From assembly GCA_035578175.1 (NCBI GenBank), contig JAQMRL010000008.1, positions 89,694,541-89,758,540 on the forward strand: a DNA stretch of 64,000 nt, written 5' to 3'. This DNA comes from Catonia carolina (taxonomy: Eukaryota; Arthropoda; Insecta; Hemiptera; Achilidae). The position numbers and the translations under genes are program-made. The number at the start of each line of letters is the position of its first letter. The first letter of the stretch is position 1. Below, in pieces: positions 24,401 to 30,636 of the stretch. Under the pieces are notes generated by a model that was not told the DNA's origin, ran no database searches, and saw only the letters and a list, made by a program, of their open reading frames with translations.

Positions 24401-27400
24401 TATGTGGAACACGTTCAGGATTCTCCGAAAGTAAATGTTTTTTTGTGCGATCTTTCGTGAGGCAGTGTGTGGGCCGTTCTTTTTTTACGGAAACTACTGT
24501 AACCAGCATGATTTACCTGGATTTGTTACAATTATGGCTTATGCCTCAGCTACTGAACGACTTCATTTTCCAGCAAGATGGTTGTCCTGCCCATTGTCAT
24601 AACGAAGTTTGACGATACTTTAACACAACATTGCCTCGGCGCTGGAAAGGACGCGCATCTGAAGAGGACTAACAGATTATGTTGGGGCCACCAAGATCAC
24701 CAGACCTCACGTCATGTGACTTCTTTTTCTGAGGTTATGTGAAAGACAAGGTGTTTATCCCACCAATGCCGAACGATATTGCTGAGCTGAAGAATCACAT
24801 AATCAATGCAATCAACTCTATCGAAAGGGACATGTTAGAACATGTTTGGCAAGAGCTAGACTTTCATGTTGATGTGTGCCGTGTCACCAAAGGAGCGCAC
24901 ATTGAACATTTATAGATGTTTAAAAATAACTGTTTAGAGTCCCTGCATCGGCCCATACAACTTTCATTTATGTAAGTGAAATAGTTTTTTTGTACTGAAT
25001 TTTCGTAATCCCGAAGAACATTTTGAAACGCCCTGTGTATGAATATTCACAAGTCAACATACAAACATGATTCTTAGTTTGTGTGAAAGCTATGATGTTT
25101 TTCTATAAAAATTTGCCCTTGTTATAAACGGTTGGGTCTATTGTACATTGTAGCAAAGGAGGGGAGTGGCACATGAAGAAATACCACCTGCAGTGTTCCC
25201 AAACAAGTCACCCTCGTGTCATTCTCCTCCAAACTACAACCTACAAAATTGTGAAATATACATATGTGTAGATAAATATATGCTTTACAAATGGTTTTTC
25301 ACAAGTAAAATCTAACTGTATGAATGTGTGTGGGTGATGTAATGGGAAAGGAATTTAATGCGGCTGCTGTGTATTAGAAGCGGAACAGTACGGAACAGCT
25401 GGTGTCTTAAGGGTTAATACCTCTTGATATTTAGCATTGTATGAATGTATTTAAATTAGTTTATATTACATATACATTAATAAAGATATTGTTTTCAGGC
25501 AAAAGAGAAAGTTGGACAAGCAAAATCTAGTGCCAGTGAAGCTACAATTAGAGTACAAAGTGCATTAGAAAAAGTAAACAATATTATGAAGGATCTTGCC
25601 GATTTAGTTGATATAGGTCTGTATATTTTATGTTTACTTTTTTAAGTATTAAGTAGCGCAGTGGACCTGTGCGAATAATGTTCTTGGGTTTCAAAGCCCT
25701 AAGTGTAATACACTGTATTACAGCTACGTTGTAAACAAAATTTAACCTTTTTCATTTCGTAAATTGTAGTTATATCAACATACAAATCAATCTGTTCACA
25801 ATAAAACTATCTACAATCTAGTGCCGAACTTTTTGGATCAAATTTTTAAATCGTTTTGGTCTATTTTTACATGGTTTGGTAGCAGTGGAAAGTGAGAGAA
25901 GAAAAAACAAGAATTGAAACATTAATGTTCTCAGTATTTTATTTACAAAGGTTTTTTTAACACTTTGAAGCCTAAGCCCAAGTATAGCTTGGGGTGAGCG
26001 TAAATCGCGGTTGTCCGAAGCCCAAGTATACCTCGAGCCGCCACATTAAATTCTGTAGTAAGATTCAGACGAGGTTGTATCGTGCTTTGGTTGCACAGAT
26101 TCATTCTATATTCATTTAGTTCAATTTTCTATGCTTGCAGCGAAATCTGTTAACTGTGTAGAAAAACATTGAGCCGTGTTTGAGGTTATGTTTTTGTTGA
26201 TGTACATGTGTACTTTGTCGTGATTTTTTCTAAGTTATATGAGATTTATAGTTCTTCTGTATTTGATATTTGTAAATAATATAGTTATTTCTACTTTTTA
26301 ATAATTGTTTTCCTTTCGTATTTTGTCGGTAATCGTTTTCGTTTGGTTGTATACGTCGTACTGTTTTGTCTTCCAGATTGCTTTGTTTGTGCGGTTATTT
26401 GACAGTAATATTTATAATTTCTTTTCTATTTTATGCTTTCCGTATGTTGCTGTAAAGTTTGCTCTGAAAAAAGCAAAGCTGCAACTGGAAAGGCTGGAAG
26501 GAAAGAAACAACCTGGTATTGCCCTAACTGTAATGTTGCATTGTGCTTATCAGTGTGTTTCCGAATGTTTCATACAAAGGCTAATTATGTGTAAAATATT
26601 TTAAATTTTAGTACTCAAACATGTTTAGAGTGTATTTTATTTCATTGCCTTTCTTTAGAATTTATATAAACTGTTTTTTAGTAGTGTTTAGGATTGTAAA
26701 ACTCGAAAACTAGATAGTGTGTAGCACGTAACAATTTCTTTTTTCATCATTTATTGGTGTATATTTAAATAACTCTCATAAATTTAGTAAGTATAATAAT
26801 TTCAATGTAAATTAATAGTAATAAACTTTCTGATTTTTTAATCAATTTGATGTGCAAAAATCATTAAGGTATGATAAAAATTAAATCTTTTAGAATTTTT
26901 TGAAGTTTACTCTAAAAACCTCAGGATACCGTGACATACCGTGTTCTTATAGCTCAGGCTTCAAAGTGTCAACAAATAAACACGTGATATCGCATGGTAA
27001 AAGGTTTATCTTAAAAATTAAAGTGATTTATTACATTTTTGTTAACAGCTGTCGGAAAAGAATGACTTTATAAATTACTGTTTGGGTAGATTATTTCCGA
27101 ACTGAAAATAGTTTTGTCCTTTCTCTATTACTATTATTTTTTATTTTCACTTCTCTTGCCTAAATGAATATTTAGGAAGGAAAGTATTGTTACTATTATT
27201 TTTTACTTTTTACACAACACAGATGTATACTAATGTAGTTTATGAAGGACTCATTGAACTGGAAAGCACAACATTGCTTCATTCGAGTATTGCCATTCAC
27301 TGAAATGTGCTTTTTATATGATATTGAAATTTGGAAAACTAAAAGTAACAGCCCAAAAACTAGTATAATAATTTTTTTATGGTACCAGTAACAATAGAAT

Positions 27401-29029
27401 TCTGCTTGTTATTTCAGACGAAGATGCATTAAATGATTTGCAGGCGAGACTGCAGCAAGCTGAGGATGAGTTTGAATCAGCTCAGATTGATAAAAAATTG
27501 GAGGCTCTAACAGCTGCTCGAAGATCACAGGTAACTTTGTTATTCTTGGTTGCTAAGAAAAGTTTGTTACAGAATAATGTAATATTAATTTATCTTGGTT
27601 GTTTTTGTGAACTTTGATTAAAGATTGTCTTAGTAAAAGATACTAGGTTTGTTATTTGAAAGAAATAATTACTGAAGTGTGACAGATTTCAGTTACGAGG
27701 GGCGACCCAAAATAACTGAACTGAGAGCATGTTGCCATTTGTAGATGAAGTAGAGAATTGTTCTCCTAGTTGGGGTTTGTAGAGACCTTCGACAAACAAC
27801 TGCCTAGATGGCATCTGTTTGTAGGTTAACGTTTGATCATAGTGTTTGCTTCAAGCTAAAATAAAAATTTTGAATAATTTATTGTAAGCAATAAATTACC
27901 TGAGAGCGCACTGCTATTCACAGATGTAGTAGAGAGTTCTCATGCTAGATGGGGTTAGTAGAGTCCTTCAACAAACAACTGCCCCGACAGTGTCAGTTTG
28001 TTGGTTAACGTTTGATCATAGTGTTTGCTTCAAGCTAAAATAAAAATTTTGAATAATTTATTGTAAGCAATAAATTACCTGAGAGCGCACTGCTATTCAC
28101 AGATGTAGTAGAGAGTTCTCATGCTAGATGGGGTTAGTAGAGTCCTTCAACAAACAACTGCCCCGACAGTGTCAGTTTGTTGGTTAACGTTTGATCGTAG
28201 TGTTGTGTTTCTCTTACTGTTGTCATGTTCCACCTGCAATGTCGTTAAGAGCGTGACTGGGTTGACACTTGTTTGGTTTCTGAGTTATACCTGTGACATA
28301 ACCTCCTCTGTAGTCCGATTTTCCCATTTACTCATTCTTCTGTTTTTAAGGAAAACCTAAGTACTTATTTTGTTTCACATAGGATAAAAATTACAGTTAC
28401 CTAGAATCTTTTACATATATCTCTTATAGAAGATTTGCTAAAAACTACTTTTTTTTAGCAAAAAAAAATTTGATCAATTAATTAATTATTGTTGTTAATA
28501 ATTATTAATTATTGTTTATTAATTTAATTAATTTATTGAAACCCATCGGGTTGGTCTAGAGGTAAAGTCGTCACCAAAATCAGCTGTTTAACAGCTGATT
28601 TTCGGAGACGAAGGTTCCTGGTTCAAATCCTAGTAAAGGTAGTTACTTTTATACGGATTTGAATGCTAGACAGTGGTTACCGGTGTACTTTGATGGTTGG
28701 GGTTCAAATAACCATACTCTCTCAGGAATGGTCAGCCTGAGTCTGTACAAGACTACACCTCATTTACATGTCGTACACTTCATCCTCATCTCATTGGGTC
28801 ATGGGGTTGCTTATTGTTCTGAATTGAAAAGATTACAACGTACACATATTAGGAATTTAAAAAAAAAATTTATTGTACGCAATAAAATATTTTCTTTTAC
28901 TTCCAGTCTCAGTTGGTGAAAAATTACGAAGAAGAACTTGGCAGACTTCGTGCAGATGTCAGAAATATTGAAGAGATTCATAATTCTCTACCAGATGGTT
29001 GTTTTAAAAGAACACGACTTGAACCTTAA
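216..29029 (+). CDS. LanB2: Laminin subunit gamma (gamma-1 type), 3' thirteen exons, 5' partial
   Basis: Secreted basement-membrane glycoprotein; the gamma chain pairs with alpha and beta chains through a C-terminal coiled coil and binds nidogen through an LE module. Exons: 216-413, 1816-2228, 4052-4322, 6918-7096, 9226-9356, 11249-11359, 13841-14045, 20301-20538, 22206-22408, 23413-23571, 25499-25616, 27418-27530, 28907-29029. All have AG/GT borders and compatible phases, giving 819 codons after the first split codon. Residues 1-233 are cysteine-rich LE repeats ending CPPCYNL, as in gamma chains. Residues 235-810 are Ala/Glu/Lys/Gln-rich heptad-like coiled coil. The tail [14 protein letters not shown] matches the gamma-1 C-terminus, whose Cys bonds the beta chain. 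Upstream exons are outside the window. Introns are repeat-rich; the largest (14046-20300) holds an intact LINE. No internal stops or frameshifts were seen in the joined frame. Confidence 0.95.
414..1279. other. LanB2 intron sequence, no gene
   Basis: Short spurious ORFs only. The stretch 510-1030 is GC-richer than the flanks and may be an unclassified old repeat, but no terminal repeats or protein homology could be recognised. Confidence 0.5.
1285..1650 (+). mobile_element. mariner transposase C-terminal relic
   Basis: The + strand reads [12 protein letters not shown] (the degenerate QDGAPPH signature around the second catalytic Asp), then [20 protein letters not shown] and [12 protein letters not shown]. 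After a frame break it reads [23 protein letters not shown]. This is the end of an IS630/Tc1-mariner DDE transposase. The final catalytic Asp is in SPDLTP. It is truncated at its 5' side; no terminal repeats found. Confidence 0.8.
1816..2228 (+). CDS. LanB2: LanB2 exon 2 in window (LE repeats)
   Basis: Acceptor AG at 1814-1815, donor GTAAGT from 2229. The first two bases complete a Gly codon from the previous exon, giving CLPGFYGDAL across the junction. Codes 137 residues holding about three LE modules with regular Cys spacing ([30 protein letters not shown]). Ends in phase 0 after GQCS. Confidence 0.95.
2229..2600. other. LanB2 intron sequence, no gene
   Basis: Contains the donor at 2229 and unclassified AT-rich sequence. 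I see no coding exon. Confidence 0.5.
2600..3960 (-). mobile_element. Near full-length mariner element, frameshifted transposase
   Basis: Read on -, pieces in several frames assemble in order along a whole mariner transposase. HTH part: [40 protein letters not shown]. First catalytic block: [20 protein letters not shown]. Then [20 protein letters not shown]. Second block: [20 protein letters not shown]. Third block: YSPDLAP. End: [10 protein letters not shown] and stop near 2680. Several frameshifts make it inactive. Boundaries are approximate because convincing terminal inverted repeats were not located. Confidence 0.85.
4052..4322 (+). CDS. LanB2: LanB2 exon 3 in window (last LE repeat to coiled coil)
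   Basis: Acceptor TTTTTCAG ends at 4051, donor GTTAGT from 4323. The exon opens [13 protein letters not shown], finishes the last LE module with [12 protein letters not shown] (a gamma-chain signature), then passes into the helical arm ([19 protein letters not shown]). It is too short and split to appear as a clear ORF, so it was found by splice-phase continuity. Confidence 0.94.
4386..5025 (-). mobile_element. 5'-truncated Jockey-type LINE (RT C-terminus) with 12-bp TSD
   Basis: On - it codes [40 protein letters not shown], one in-frame TGA, then [40 protein letters not shown] and [14 protein letters not shown], the C-terminal region of Jockey-clade reverse transcriptases. The insert ends in a T run on + (poly-A tail on -). 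It is flanked by a perfect direct repeat atactggaattt at 4374-4385 and 5026-5037. A single nonsense codon and intact duplication indicate a fairly young insertion. Confidence 0.88.
5679..6075 (-). mobile_element. LINE-tail repeat (family B) joined to RT relic
   Basis: 5679-5935 is homologous to the family-B repeats at 8684, 14188, 33826, 50640 and 57978. On -, the adjoining 5940-6075 codes fragments resembling a non-LTR RT C-terminus ([29 protein letters not shown]). Family B may therefore be the 3' tail of that LINE. This copy lacks the usual constant end. Confidence 0.6.
6081..6782. mobile_element. TA-flanked MITE with about 28-bp TIRs
   Basis: The left end begins CTGGTAACACGCTATAAG and the right end, complemented, begins CTGGTAATGCAATATAAG. 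Both continue GTTGACGAT and both are flanked by TA. The interior has no recognisable coding sequence. Likely a non-autonomous Tc1/mariner-superfamily element; class not certain. Confidence 0.7.
6918..7096 (+). CDS. LanB2: LanB2 exon 4 in window (coiled coil)
   Basis: Acceptor AACAG ends at 6917, donor GTAGAT from 7097. Two leading bases complete a Gly codon. Codes [19 protein letters not shown] and onward to ERAREALQ: charged, heptad-like coiled coil. Leaves in phase 0. Confidence 0.93.
7120..7845. repeat. Foldback element with duplicated right arm
   Basis: The left arm (about 7200-7365) is inverted relative to 7430-7583 and again to 7684-7840: TTTCTCTACAGAGCCTAG, GTGAAAAGAGTGATTTTCCG and CTCATGATTAAAATAAAGTT recur. 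A diverged relative lies at 39808-40080. The second right arm comes from a 253-bp tandem duplication that also copied the start of the adjoining SINE. Confidence 0.75.
7836..8160 (-). repeat. tRNA-derived SINE family A, full copy
   Basis: Read on -: a tRNA-like head with A box (GGTCTAGAGGTAAAG) and B box (GGTTCAAATCC), a stem made of AATCAGCTGTTTAACAC, an unrelated body and a poly-A end (T run at 7833-7843 on +). Homologous to 28541-28862 and 47283-47590. It is a retroposon, not a functional tRNA: no acceptor-stem pairing is evident. Confidence 0.85.
8617..9118 (+). repeat. Composite: SINE family C with family-B repeat inside
   Basis: The head at 8617-8683 (TAGCATAGTGGTAGAGCAC, GGTCCTGCGTTCAATTCC) and tail at 9055-9118 (CCAAGCTGTTGATGCGAC) match the ends of SINE C at 15727-15908. 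The 8684-9054 block between them is family B in - orientation. It reads as a nested insertion. Confidence 0.75.
9226..9356 (+). CDS. LanB2: LanB2 exon 5 in window (coiled coil)
   Basis: A long T tract and TTTAG end at 9225; donor GTAAGT from 9357. Codes [20 protein letters not shown] and onward to REARLLAQ, leaving two bases (CA) that are completed to Gln by the next exon. Confidence 0.92.
9475..9710. repeat. Possible mariner end fragment
   Basis: Starts GGGTGAATCAAATATAAAC, a style seen at ends of insect mariner-like elements. No transposase is recognisable and there is no matching right end. Weak call. Confidence 0.3.
9712..10175. repeat. Dispersed repeat R1, copy 1 (empty site for piggyBac)
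   Basis: Matches 25750-25960 plus 26973-27302 almost throughout (for example GGTAGCAGTGGAAAGTGAGA, AACACAGATGTATACCAATG). It has no coding sequence. This copy has an uninterrupted TTTAACAATG where copy 2 carries a 1-kb insert. Confidence 0.8.
10300..10745. mobile_element. pogo/Tigger-type MITE, 446 bp
   Basis: TIRs CAGTAGAACCCCGTTAATTC (left) and CAGTAGAAACCTGATAATTT (right, complemented), followed by GTCAC, flanked by TA on both sides. CAGTAGAACC ends are typical of pogo/Tigger elements. No transposase inside. Confidence 0.85.
11249..11359 (+). CDS. LanB2: LanB2 exon 6 in window (coiled coil)
   Basis: Acceptor TTTCAG ends at 11248, donor GTATGA from 11360. Codes [20 protein letters not shown] through SQQKNI. 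The final AG joins T of the next exon as Ser. Confidence 0.92.
11565..11850 (+). mobile_element. Tigger transposase N-terminal relic
   Basis: The + strand is closely similar to 36760-37000. It reads broken pieces of a CENP-B-type helix-turn-helix ([14 protein letters not shown], ending near GCATCC). Many frameshifts. The - strand ORF over this stretch is not a gene. Confidence 0.6.
11880..12610. other. LanB2 intron, mostly unclassified; piece of foldback arm
   Basis: 12515-12608 matches the outer arm of the foldback at 41212-41300 (TATTTCTAAACCACCAGAAT). The block 12060-12430 is unusually GC-balanced and may be an old transposase relic, but I could not identify it. Confidence 0.5.
12610..13095 (-). 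mobile_element. Non-LTR retrotransposon RT C-terminal relic
   Basis: Read on -: [35 protein letters not shown], then [40 protein letters not shown] and [20 protein letters not shown] before a stop. This is the typical tail of a widespread insect LINE. Frameshifts separate the parts, the 5' end is truncated, and no target duplication was seen. Confidence 0.8.
13096..13840. other. LanB2 intron, nothing recognised
   Basis: AT-rich sequence with a GC-richer patch at 13590-13730. No protein homology or terminal repeats seen. Confidence 0.5.
13841..14045 (+). CDS. LanB2: LanB2 exon 7 in window (coiled coil)
   Basis: Acceptor TATTTCAG ends at 13840, donor GTAAGT from 14046. Codes [20 protein letters not shown] through DALNIATE, phase 0 at the end. 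The following intron (6.25 kb) is the largest in the window and carries the nested LINE. Confidence 0.94.
14188..14578 (-). repeat. Family-B repeat, near full copy
   Basis: On + it starts GTTGTTGTTTAGGACATCAG and ends near CTGTTATTGGCAT. Between them are the shared blocks AGGCTGGTTTGAACCTCTAG, TGACACCTTCACTTCATTCA and AGCAGATCAAG. The (CAA)n end on - suggests retroposition in that orientation. Confidence 0.8.
14590..14870. repeat. Tigger-related fragments
   Basis: 14590-14740 matches 40195-40350 (ACTGTTACTTAATAA, GGGCTGGCCTGGAGGCC). 14829-14865 (ATAATCTGAACAGCCATGAA) resembles 32825-32860. No intact element boundary was found. Confidence 0.5.
14925..15385 (-). mobile_element. mariner transposase C-terminal relic
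   Basis: Read on - with frameshifts: [48 protein letters not shown] and [13 protein letters not shown], the end of a mariner-like transposase. Degenerate and 5'-truncated. Confidence 0.6.
15381..15468. repeat. 37-bp tandem duplication and adjoining perfect palindrome
   Basis: The unit starting ATTTAATGGTGTAACGCTG occurs at 15381 and again at 15418. Immediately after it, 15447-15468 is a perfect 22-bp palindrome centred on TTAA. Part of intron 7. Confidence 0.85.
15727..15910 (+). repeat. tRNA-derived SINE family C, full copy
   Basis: Head GCCTCTGTGGCGTAGTGGTT with A box, B box GGGTTTGATTCCC, body with TCATGTCAAAACCCACC, tail GATGCGACTTTAAATAAATA and a short A run. Confidence 0.85.
16413..19823 (-). 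mobile_element. Near-intact RTE-like non-LTR retrotransposon with 10-bp TSD
   Basis: A 3.4-kb insert flanked by a perfect direct repeat ttatgaactt at 16403-16412 and 19824-19833. It carries one long ORF on -. The region 19367-19823 is its 5' UTR. The 3' side ends eight bases after the stop, in a short (AAG)n run instead of poly-A. The same 3' structure occurs in the fragment at 34498-35523. Confidence 0.93.
16421..19366 (-). CDS. Endonuclease-reverse transcriptase of RTE-like LINE
   Basis: 981 residues, uninterrupted. Residues about 30-270 form an apurinic-type endonuclease with [37 protein letters not shown] and the final [11 protein letters not shown] motif. RT core: [60 protein letters not shown] and catalytic [11 protein letters not shown]. 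The C-terminal region has the W-rich [10 protein letters not shown] and [18 protein letters not shown] segments shared with many insect LINEs. All visible catalytic motifs are present, so it is potentially functional. RTE clade assignment is by similarity of style (CFDP2/BovB-like), not by a tree. Confidence 0.92.
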   Translation of the reverse strand: MIENSQTTAPSPRQPFNGQGVLRIPGSIMRKIATWNVRSLFESGKTHNTISEMKRLEIDILGISEMRWPGTGVMRMEDHDIYYSGNDGTRHWNGVGFLVRRDISRSIKSFTPISDRVCVLQMNTTPVASNLIQVYAPTCDGSDDEVETFYTHIKRALELTKSSEVNIIMGDFNAKVGKGRREDVVGDYGLGMSNERGDRLVQFCQEESLIVVNTHFKQPPRRLYTWISNADRSVRNQVDYVLVNRRFRNTVQKVKTYPGADVFTDHALLAATLRLKLKKIKTPRLIQPIDTRKLLDPTTRTELQVELTSRLNSISRPIDESNVEDMWNQIKTSVVEVSGSKLKSGNTKHKSWMTEDILKLMNIRRSYKNKDPIRYRDAQKEIRNKIRQVKQECLMEQCREIKQLEAKHDSFNMYKKIRQTAGLYKRNNRSILMNEQHQILASTEEQLQEWKRYIKNLFVDDRSVSHDITAHDGVDITKAELLRAMSGVRNGKAPGPDGIQIEVLKTLEDDGPNALLLDLLNCIYRTGIIPKDWLKSTFVALPKKANSKYCKEYRTISLMSHVLKLFLKIVHSRIFTKCEENIGRSQFGFRSGFGTREALFSIQVLVQRCRDVNVDVYVCFVDYEKAFDTVQHAKLMAILKEVGLDGRDIRIIANLYWNQTADIRINNQTSEEIPIMRGVRQGCVLSPLLFNLYAEKIFREAVEDRAEGIIANGIVINNLRYADDTVLLATDRDDLQALLHSVTDHSQQMGLKINIKKTQWMVISKNKNIANNLADIVIDGDIVRRVQACKYLGCWVNEEWDLSQEIKCRIEQARTSFRKMQRVLTGRELKLALRIRLLRCYVFSILFYGMEAWTLTEAMCRRIEAFEMWAYRRMLRISWMDRVMNQVVMQRLNKDKEVLNIIKRRKLEYFAHVMRNPKYGMLHVIIQGKIEGTRGPGRRRTSWLRNLRQWYGVSTTTLFRLAVDRVKVMRLIANVLGGHGT
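20301..20538 (+). CDS. LanB2: LanB2 exon 8 in window (coiled coil)
   Basis: Acceptor AATTATAG ends at 20300, donor GTAATT from 20539. Codes [20 protein letters not shown] through QQTYKTLE, then one base of a split Glu codon. Confidence 0.94.
20760..21005 (-). mobile_element. mariner transposase N-terminal relic
   Basis: On - it reads [40 protein letters not shown] and [16 protein letters not shown], the DNA-binding half of a mariner transposase (EIHDEERSGRPS family). The catalytic half is absent. The 21005-21270 stretch upstream may be its non-coding end. Confidence 0.75.
21497..22107. mobile_element. TTAA-flanked piggyBac-type MITE, 611 bp
   Basis: Ends CCCTAGAACCGG (left) and CCCTACAGCCAG (right, complemented), directly flanked by TTAA at 21493-21496 and 22108-22111. 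No coding sequence inside. TTAA target use points to the piggyBac superfamily. Confidence 0.7.
22206..22408 (+). CDS. LanB2: LanB2 exon 9 in window (coiled coil)
   Basis: Acceptor ATTTCAG ends at 22205, donor GTTTGT from 22409. Codes [20 protein letters not shown] through MKYAEQASK. Alanine- and glutamate-rich helix typical of the laminin arm. Confidence 0.93.
22450..22606 (-). repeat. tRNA-derived SINE family D, full copy
   Basis: On -: head GTAACGTGCTCGCCTCTCAT with B box GGGTTCGAATCCCAC, body ATGCCATTTTTTC, then AATTTGCAAAACAGTCGGAC, GTTAAACC and poly-A (T run at 22452-22459 on +). Confidence 0.85.
23413..23571 (+). CDS. LanB2: LanB2 exon 10 in window (coiled coil)
   Basis: Acceptor TTTTTAG ends at 23412, donor GTAATT from 23572. 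Exactly 53 codons: [20 protein letters not shown] through SSDSSVTNQ. Confidence 0.93.
23694..25037 (+). mobile_element. mariner element, 1.34 kb, about 55-bp TIRs, decayed ORF
   Basis: TA flanks at 23692-23693 and 25038-25039. Inverted ends share GTTTCAC/AAATGT and GAAAATTCAGTACAAAAAA, extending to about 55 bp with few mismatches. The + strand reads HTH pieces ([40 protein letters not shown]), then [40 protein letters not shown] and [25 protein letters not shown]. Multiple stops and frameshifts. Length is that of a complete mariner. Confidence 0.9.
25499..25616 (+). CDS. LanB2: LanB2 exon 11 in window (coiled coil)
   Basis: Acceptor GTTTTCAG ends at 25498, donor GTCTGT from 25617 (weaker than the others). 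Codes [20 protein letters not shown] through DLADLVDI, leaving one base that the next exon completes to Asp. Confidence 0.91.
25750..27305. repeat. Dispersed repeat R1, copy 2, split by piggyBac element
   Basis: 25750-25960 and 26973-27305 together align to 9712-10175. The 1-kb interruption is the element at 25961-26968. Confidence 0.8.
25961..26968 (+). mobile_element. Internally deleted piggyBac element
   Basis: Inverted ends CACTTTGAAGCCTAAGC and CACTTTGAAGCCTGAGC, flanked by TTAA (25957-25960) and TCAA (26969-26972, one substitution from TTAA). In frame on + near 26455-26600 it reads [31 protein letters not shown] and [14 protein letters not shown] with a stop. This is the cysteine-rich C-terminal domain of piggyBac transposases. 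The catalytic part is deleted. The overlapping 99-codon ORF in another frame is spurious. Confidence 0.9.
27418..27530 (+). CDS. LanB2: LanB2 exon 12 in window (coiled coil)
   Basis: Acceptor ATTTCAG ends at 27417, donor GTAACT from 27531. Codes [20 protein letters not shown] through LTAARRSQ. Confidence 0.92.
27695..28204. repeat. 179-bp tandem repeat array behind a mariner-like end
   Basis: TGAGAGC units start at 27722, 27901 and 28080, exactly 179 bp apart. Units 2 and 3 look identical; unit 1 has diverged in its first half. Just upstream, TACGAGGGGCGACCC at 27694-27708 resembles a mariner terminal sequence. Confidence 0.85.
28541..28868 (+). repeat. tRNA-derived SINE family A, full copy
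   Basis: Head with GGTTGGTCTAGAGGTAAAG and GGTTCAAATCC, body ending TACAACGTACACATATTAGG, then an A run. It lies immediately before the acceptor of the last laminin exon. Confidence 0.85.
28907..29029 (+). CDS. LanB2: LanB2 terminal exon (C-terminus and stop)
   Basis: Acceptor ACTTCCAG ends at 28906. Codes [32 protein letters not shown] and FKRTRLEP, then TAA at 29027-29029. The Cys nine residues from the end corresponds to the conserved gamma-1 Cys that links to the beta chain. The acceptor lies about 40 bp past the poly(A) end of a SINE. Confidence 0.95.
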   Translation, partial: SQLVKNYEEELGRLRADVRNIEEIHNSLPDGCFKRTRLEP

Positions 29030-29311
29030 CGGAGTTTTGTAGGTATTGATTTAGGAAAATAAAAAATGAAATTGTTTGTTATCACTTAAGATTCCTGAAA
29101 TAGTCAAAATAAGTCATTCTATTTAATTTTAGTATAAATAAGTATATTATTTTATGTGTGTAAAAGATATGTCCAATGATATTGACAAAAGACTGTTTTA
29201 TAAAGTTAATTTATTAATAACTATTGCTTGAAATGTCATGATTGATGCGATAATATTTTTAAAGTAAAAACTATTTAACCTTTTGGAAGTAAGTAAGTTT
29301 AGCATAAAATA
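29030..29311 (+). other. LanB2: Probable start of LanB2 3' UTR
   Basis: AT-rich sequence after the laminin stop and before the Tigger-type element at 29312. An AATAAA lies at 29058-29063, only 29 bp past the stop. Whether it is used, or the UTR runs further, cannot be decided from sequence. Confidence 0.4.
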
Positions 29312-29959
29312 CAGAGGACCTCAGGAATCCAAATTAATTGGGGCTGACCTCTGTTCGGATTTTGAAAAATTTTGATTGTTTGGGAAATTCGGTAAAATAC
29401 TCTTTCAGGCACAAAAAAAACCTACTTTTAACTTGTCCAGCTGATCCCAGGTTGCAAAAAGCTGAGTAAAACTATCTCCAAGAATGGATTGCAAGGAACG
29501 ACAACAGTCATCAAGATTGATGACGACATTGTTTCCATGATGAAGAATCAAGATTAATCACAAGGAAAGTGAAGAAGAAGACATCTTGACAGATCTAGTT
29601 TCACATGCATATGCTGCTAGTGCACCTGAAATGGTGCTACGTTTTGTAGAACCGCACAATGCCACTGCACCAACCTTCGTGATGTTTATGTGGCACAGGT
29701 GCAACATTGCATTGTCAAGCAGTTTAGTTCCTTATGTCAAATGAAAATTAGCGACTTTATTTCTGCTAATTAAGGTCTGTATTCATTCTTAAATCCCAAT
29801 TCAAAAGTTTATTTTAAGTTAGAAATAAACATTAGCTTTGTTTCTGATTTGTAATTGTTCATTTTCTTTAATTTTTTTCAAAAAATTGAAAACGGATGTT
29901 TAAATTATCCAAAATTTTGGATTCCTGGGGATCAAATTCGGATTACCACAGTCCTGCTG
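29312..29959 (+). mobile_element. Tigger-type element, 648 bp, transposase C-terminal relic
   Basis: Ends CAGAGGACCTCAGGAATCC and (complemented) CAGCAGGACTGTGGTAATCC, flanked by TA. Inside, read with frameshifts: APEMVLRFVEPHNATAP and LCQMKISDFISAN, the C-terminal tail of Tigger transposases. It lies just after the laminin 3' end and could be within its 3' UTR. Confidence 0.75.
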
Positions 29960-30636
29960 TAGCTAAACAATAGGGTATACAAAATGACACATCAAAAAAA
30001 AAATTTTTTTTTTAAAGAAAACTCAAAAAAAAATTTGTTTAATTTCTTTATATCAAAAAATTTTAGATATTTTTTGCCAATGATTTGAGTGTTTTGTTGT
30101 TAAATTTTGTATATTGATAAGAGTTATTTCGTTAATGTTCATAAATATGAATTGTTAACAAATTTTGTACCATAGATTAAACGAAAGAAAGTCAGTTGAT
30201 ACCCAAAGGGTTATTTCGCATGACACCTCATGCGATTACGAGGACAAATACACCATTACTTTTAGTTTATAATGAATTGTAATTATTTTAGGCCTATTAT
30301 GTAAAACTACCAAACTCTTTATCAATTCACAATGTGTTTAATTTTTTTAAATAATATAAAAGTTTATTTATACACGAACAAAAATATTATTAATCAGCAG
30401 AAATTATAATAAGGTTCCTTTATTAACTTTTGTTAATAATTGTTGAAAATTTTATTAGTTTCTTTTAATAGCGTATAAATCATCATTGAAAGTAGTTTTA
30501 ATGGAATGGAAATATCATTAATTGCGATAAAATTTAATCTTATTCTTTTGCACATAGAGGATTGTGTTTCCTTTCCATTAACATTTTATATTCTTACTTA
30601 TAAATATAAACAACAATATTGTGAATTTTATTAATA

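Noticed and set aside
26305..26604. 99-codon ORF
   Set aside because: The true frame in this stretch is the piggyBac Cys-rich tail; this ORF is a frame-shifted shadow with an AT-rich hydrophobic start.
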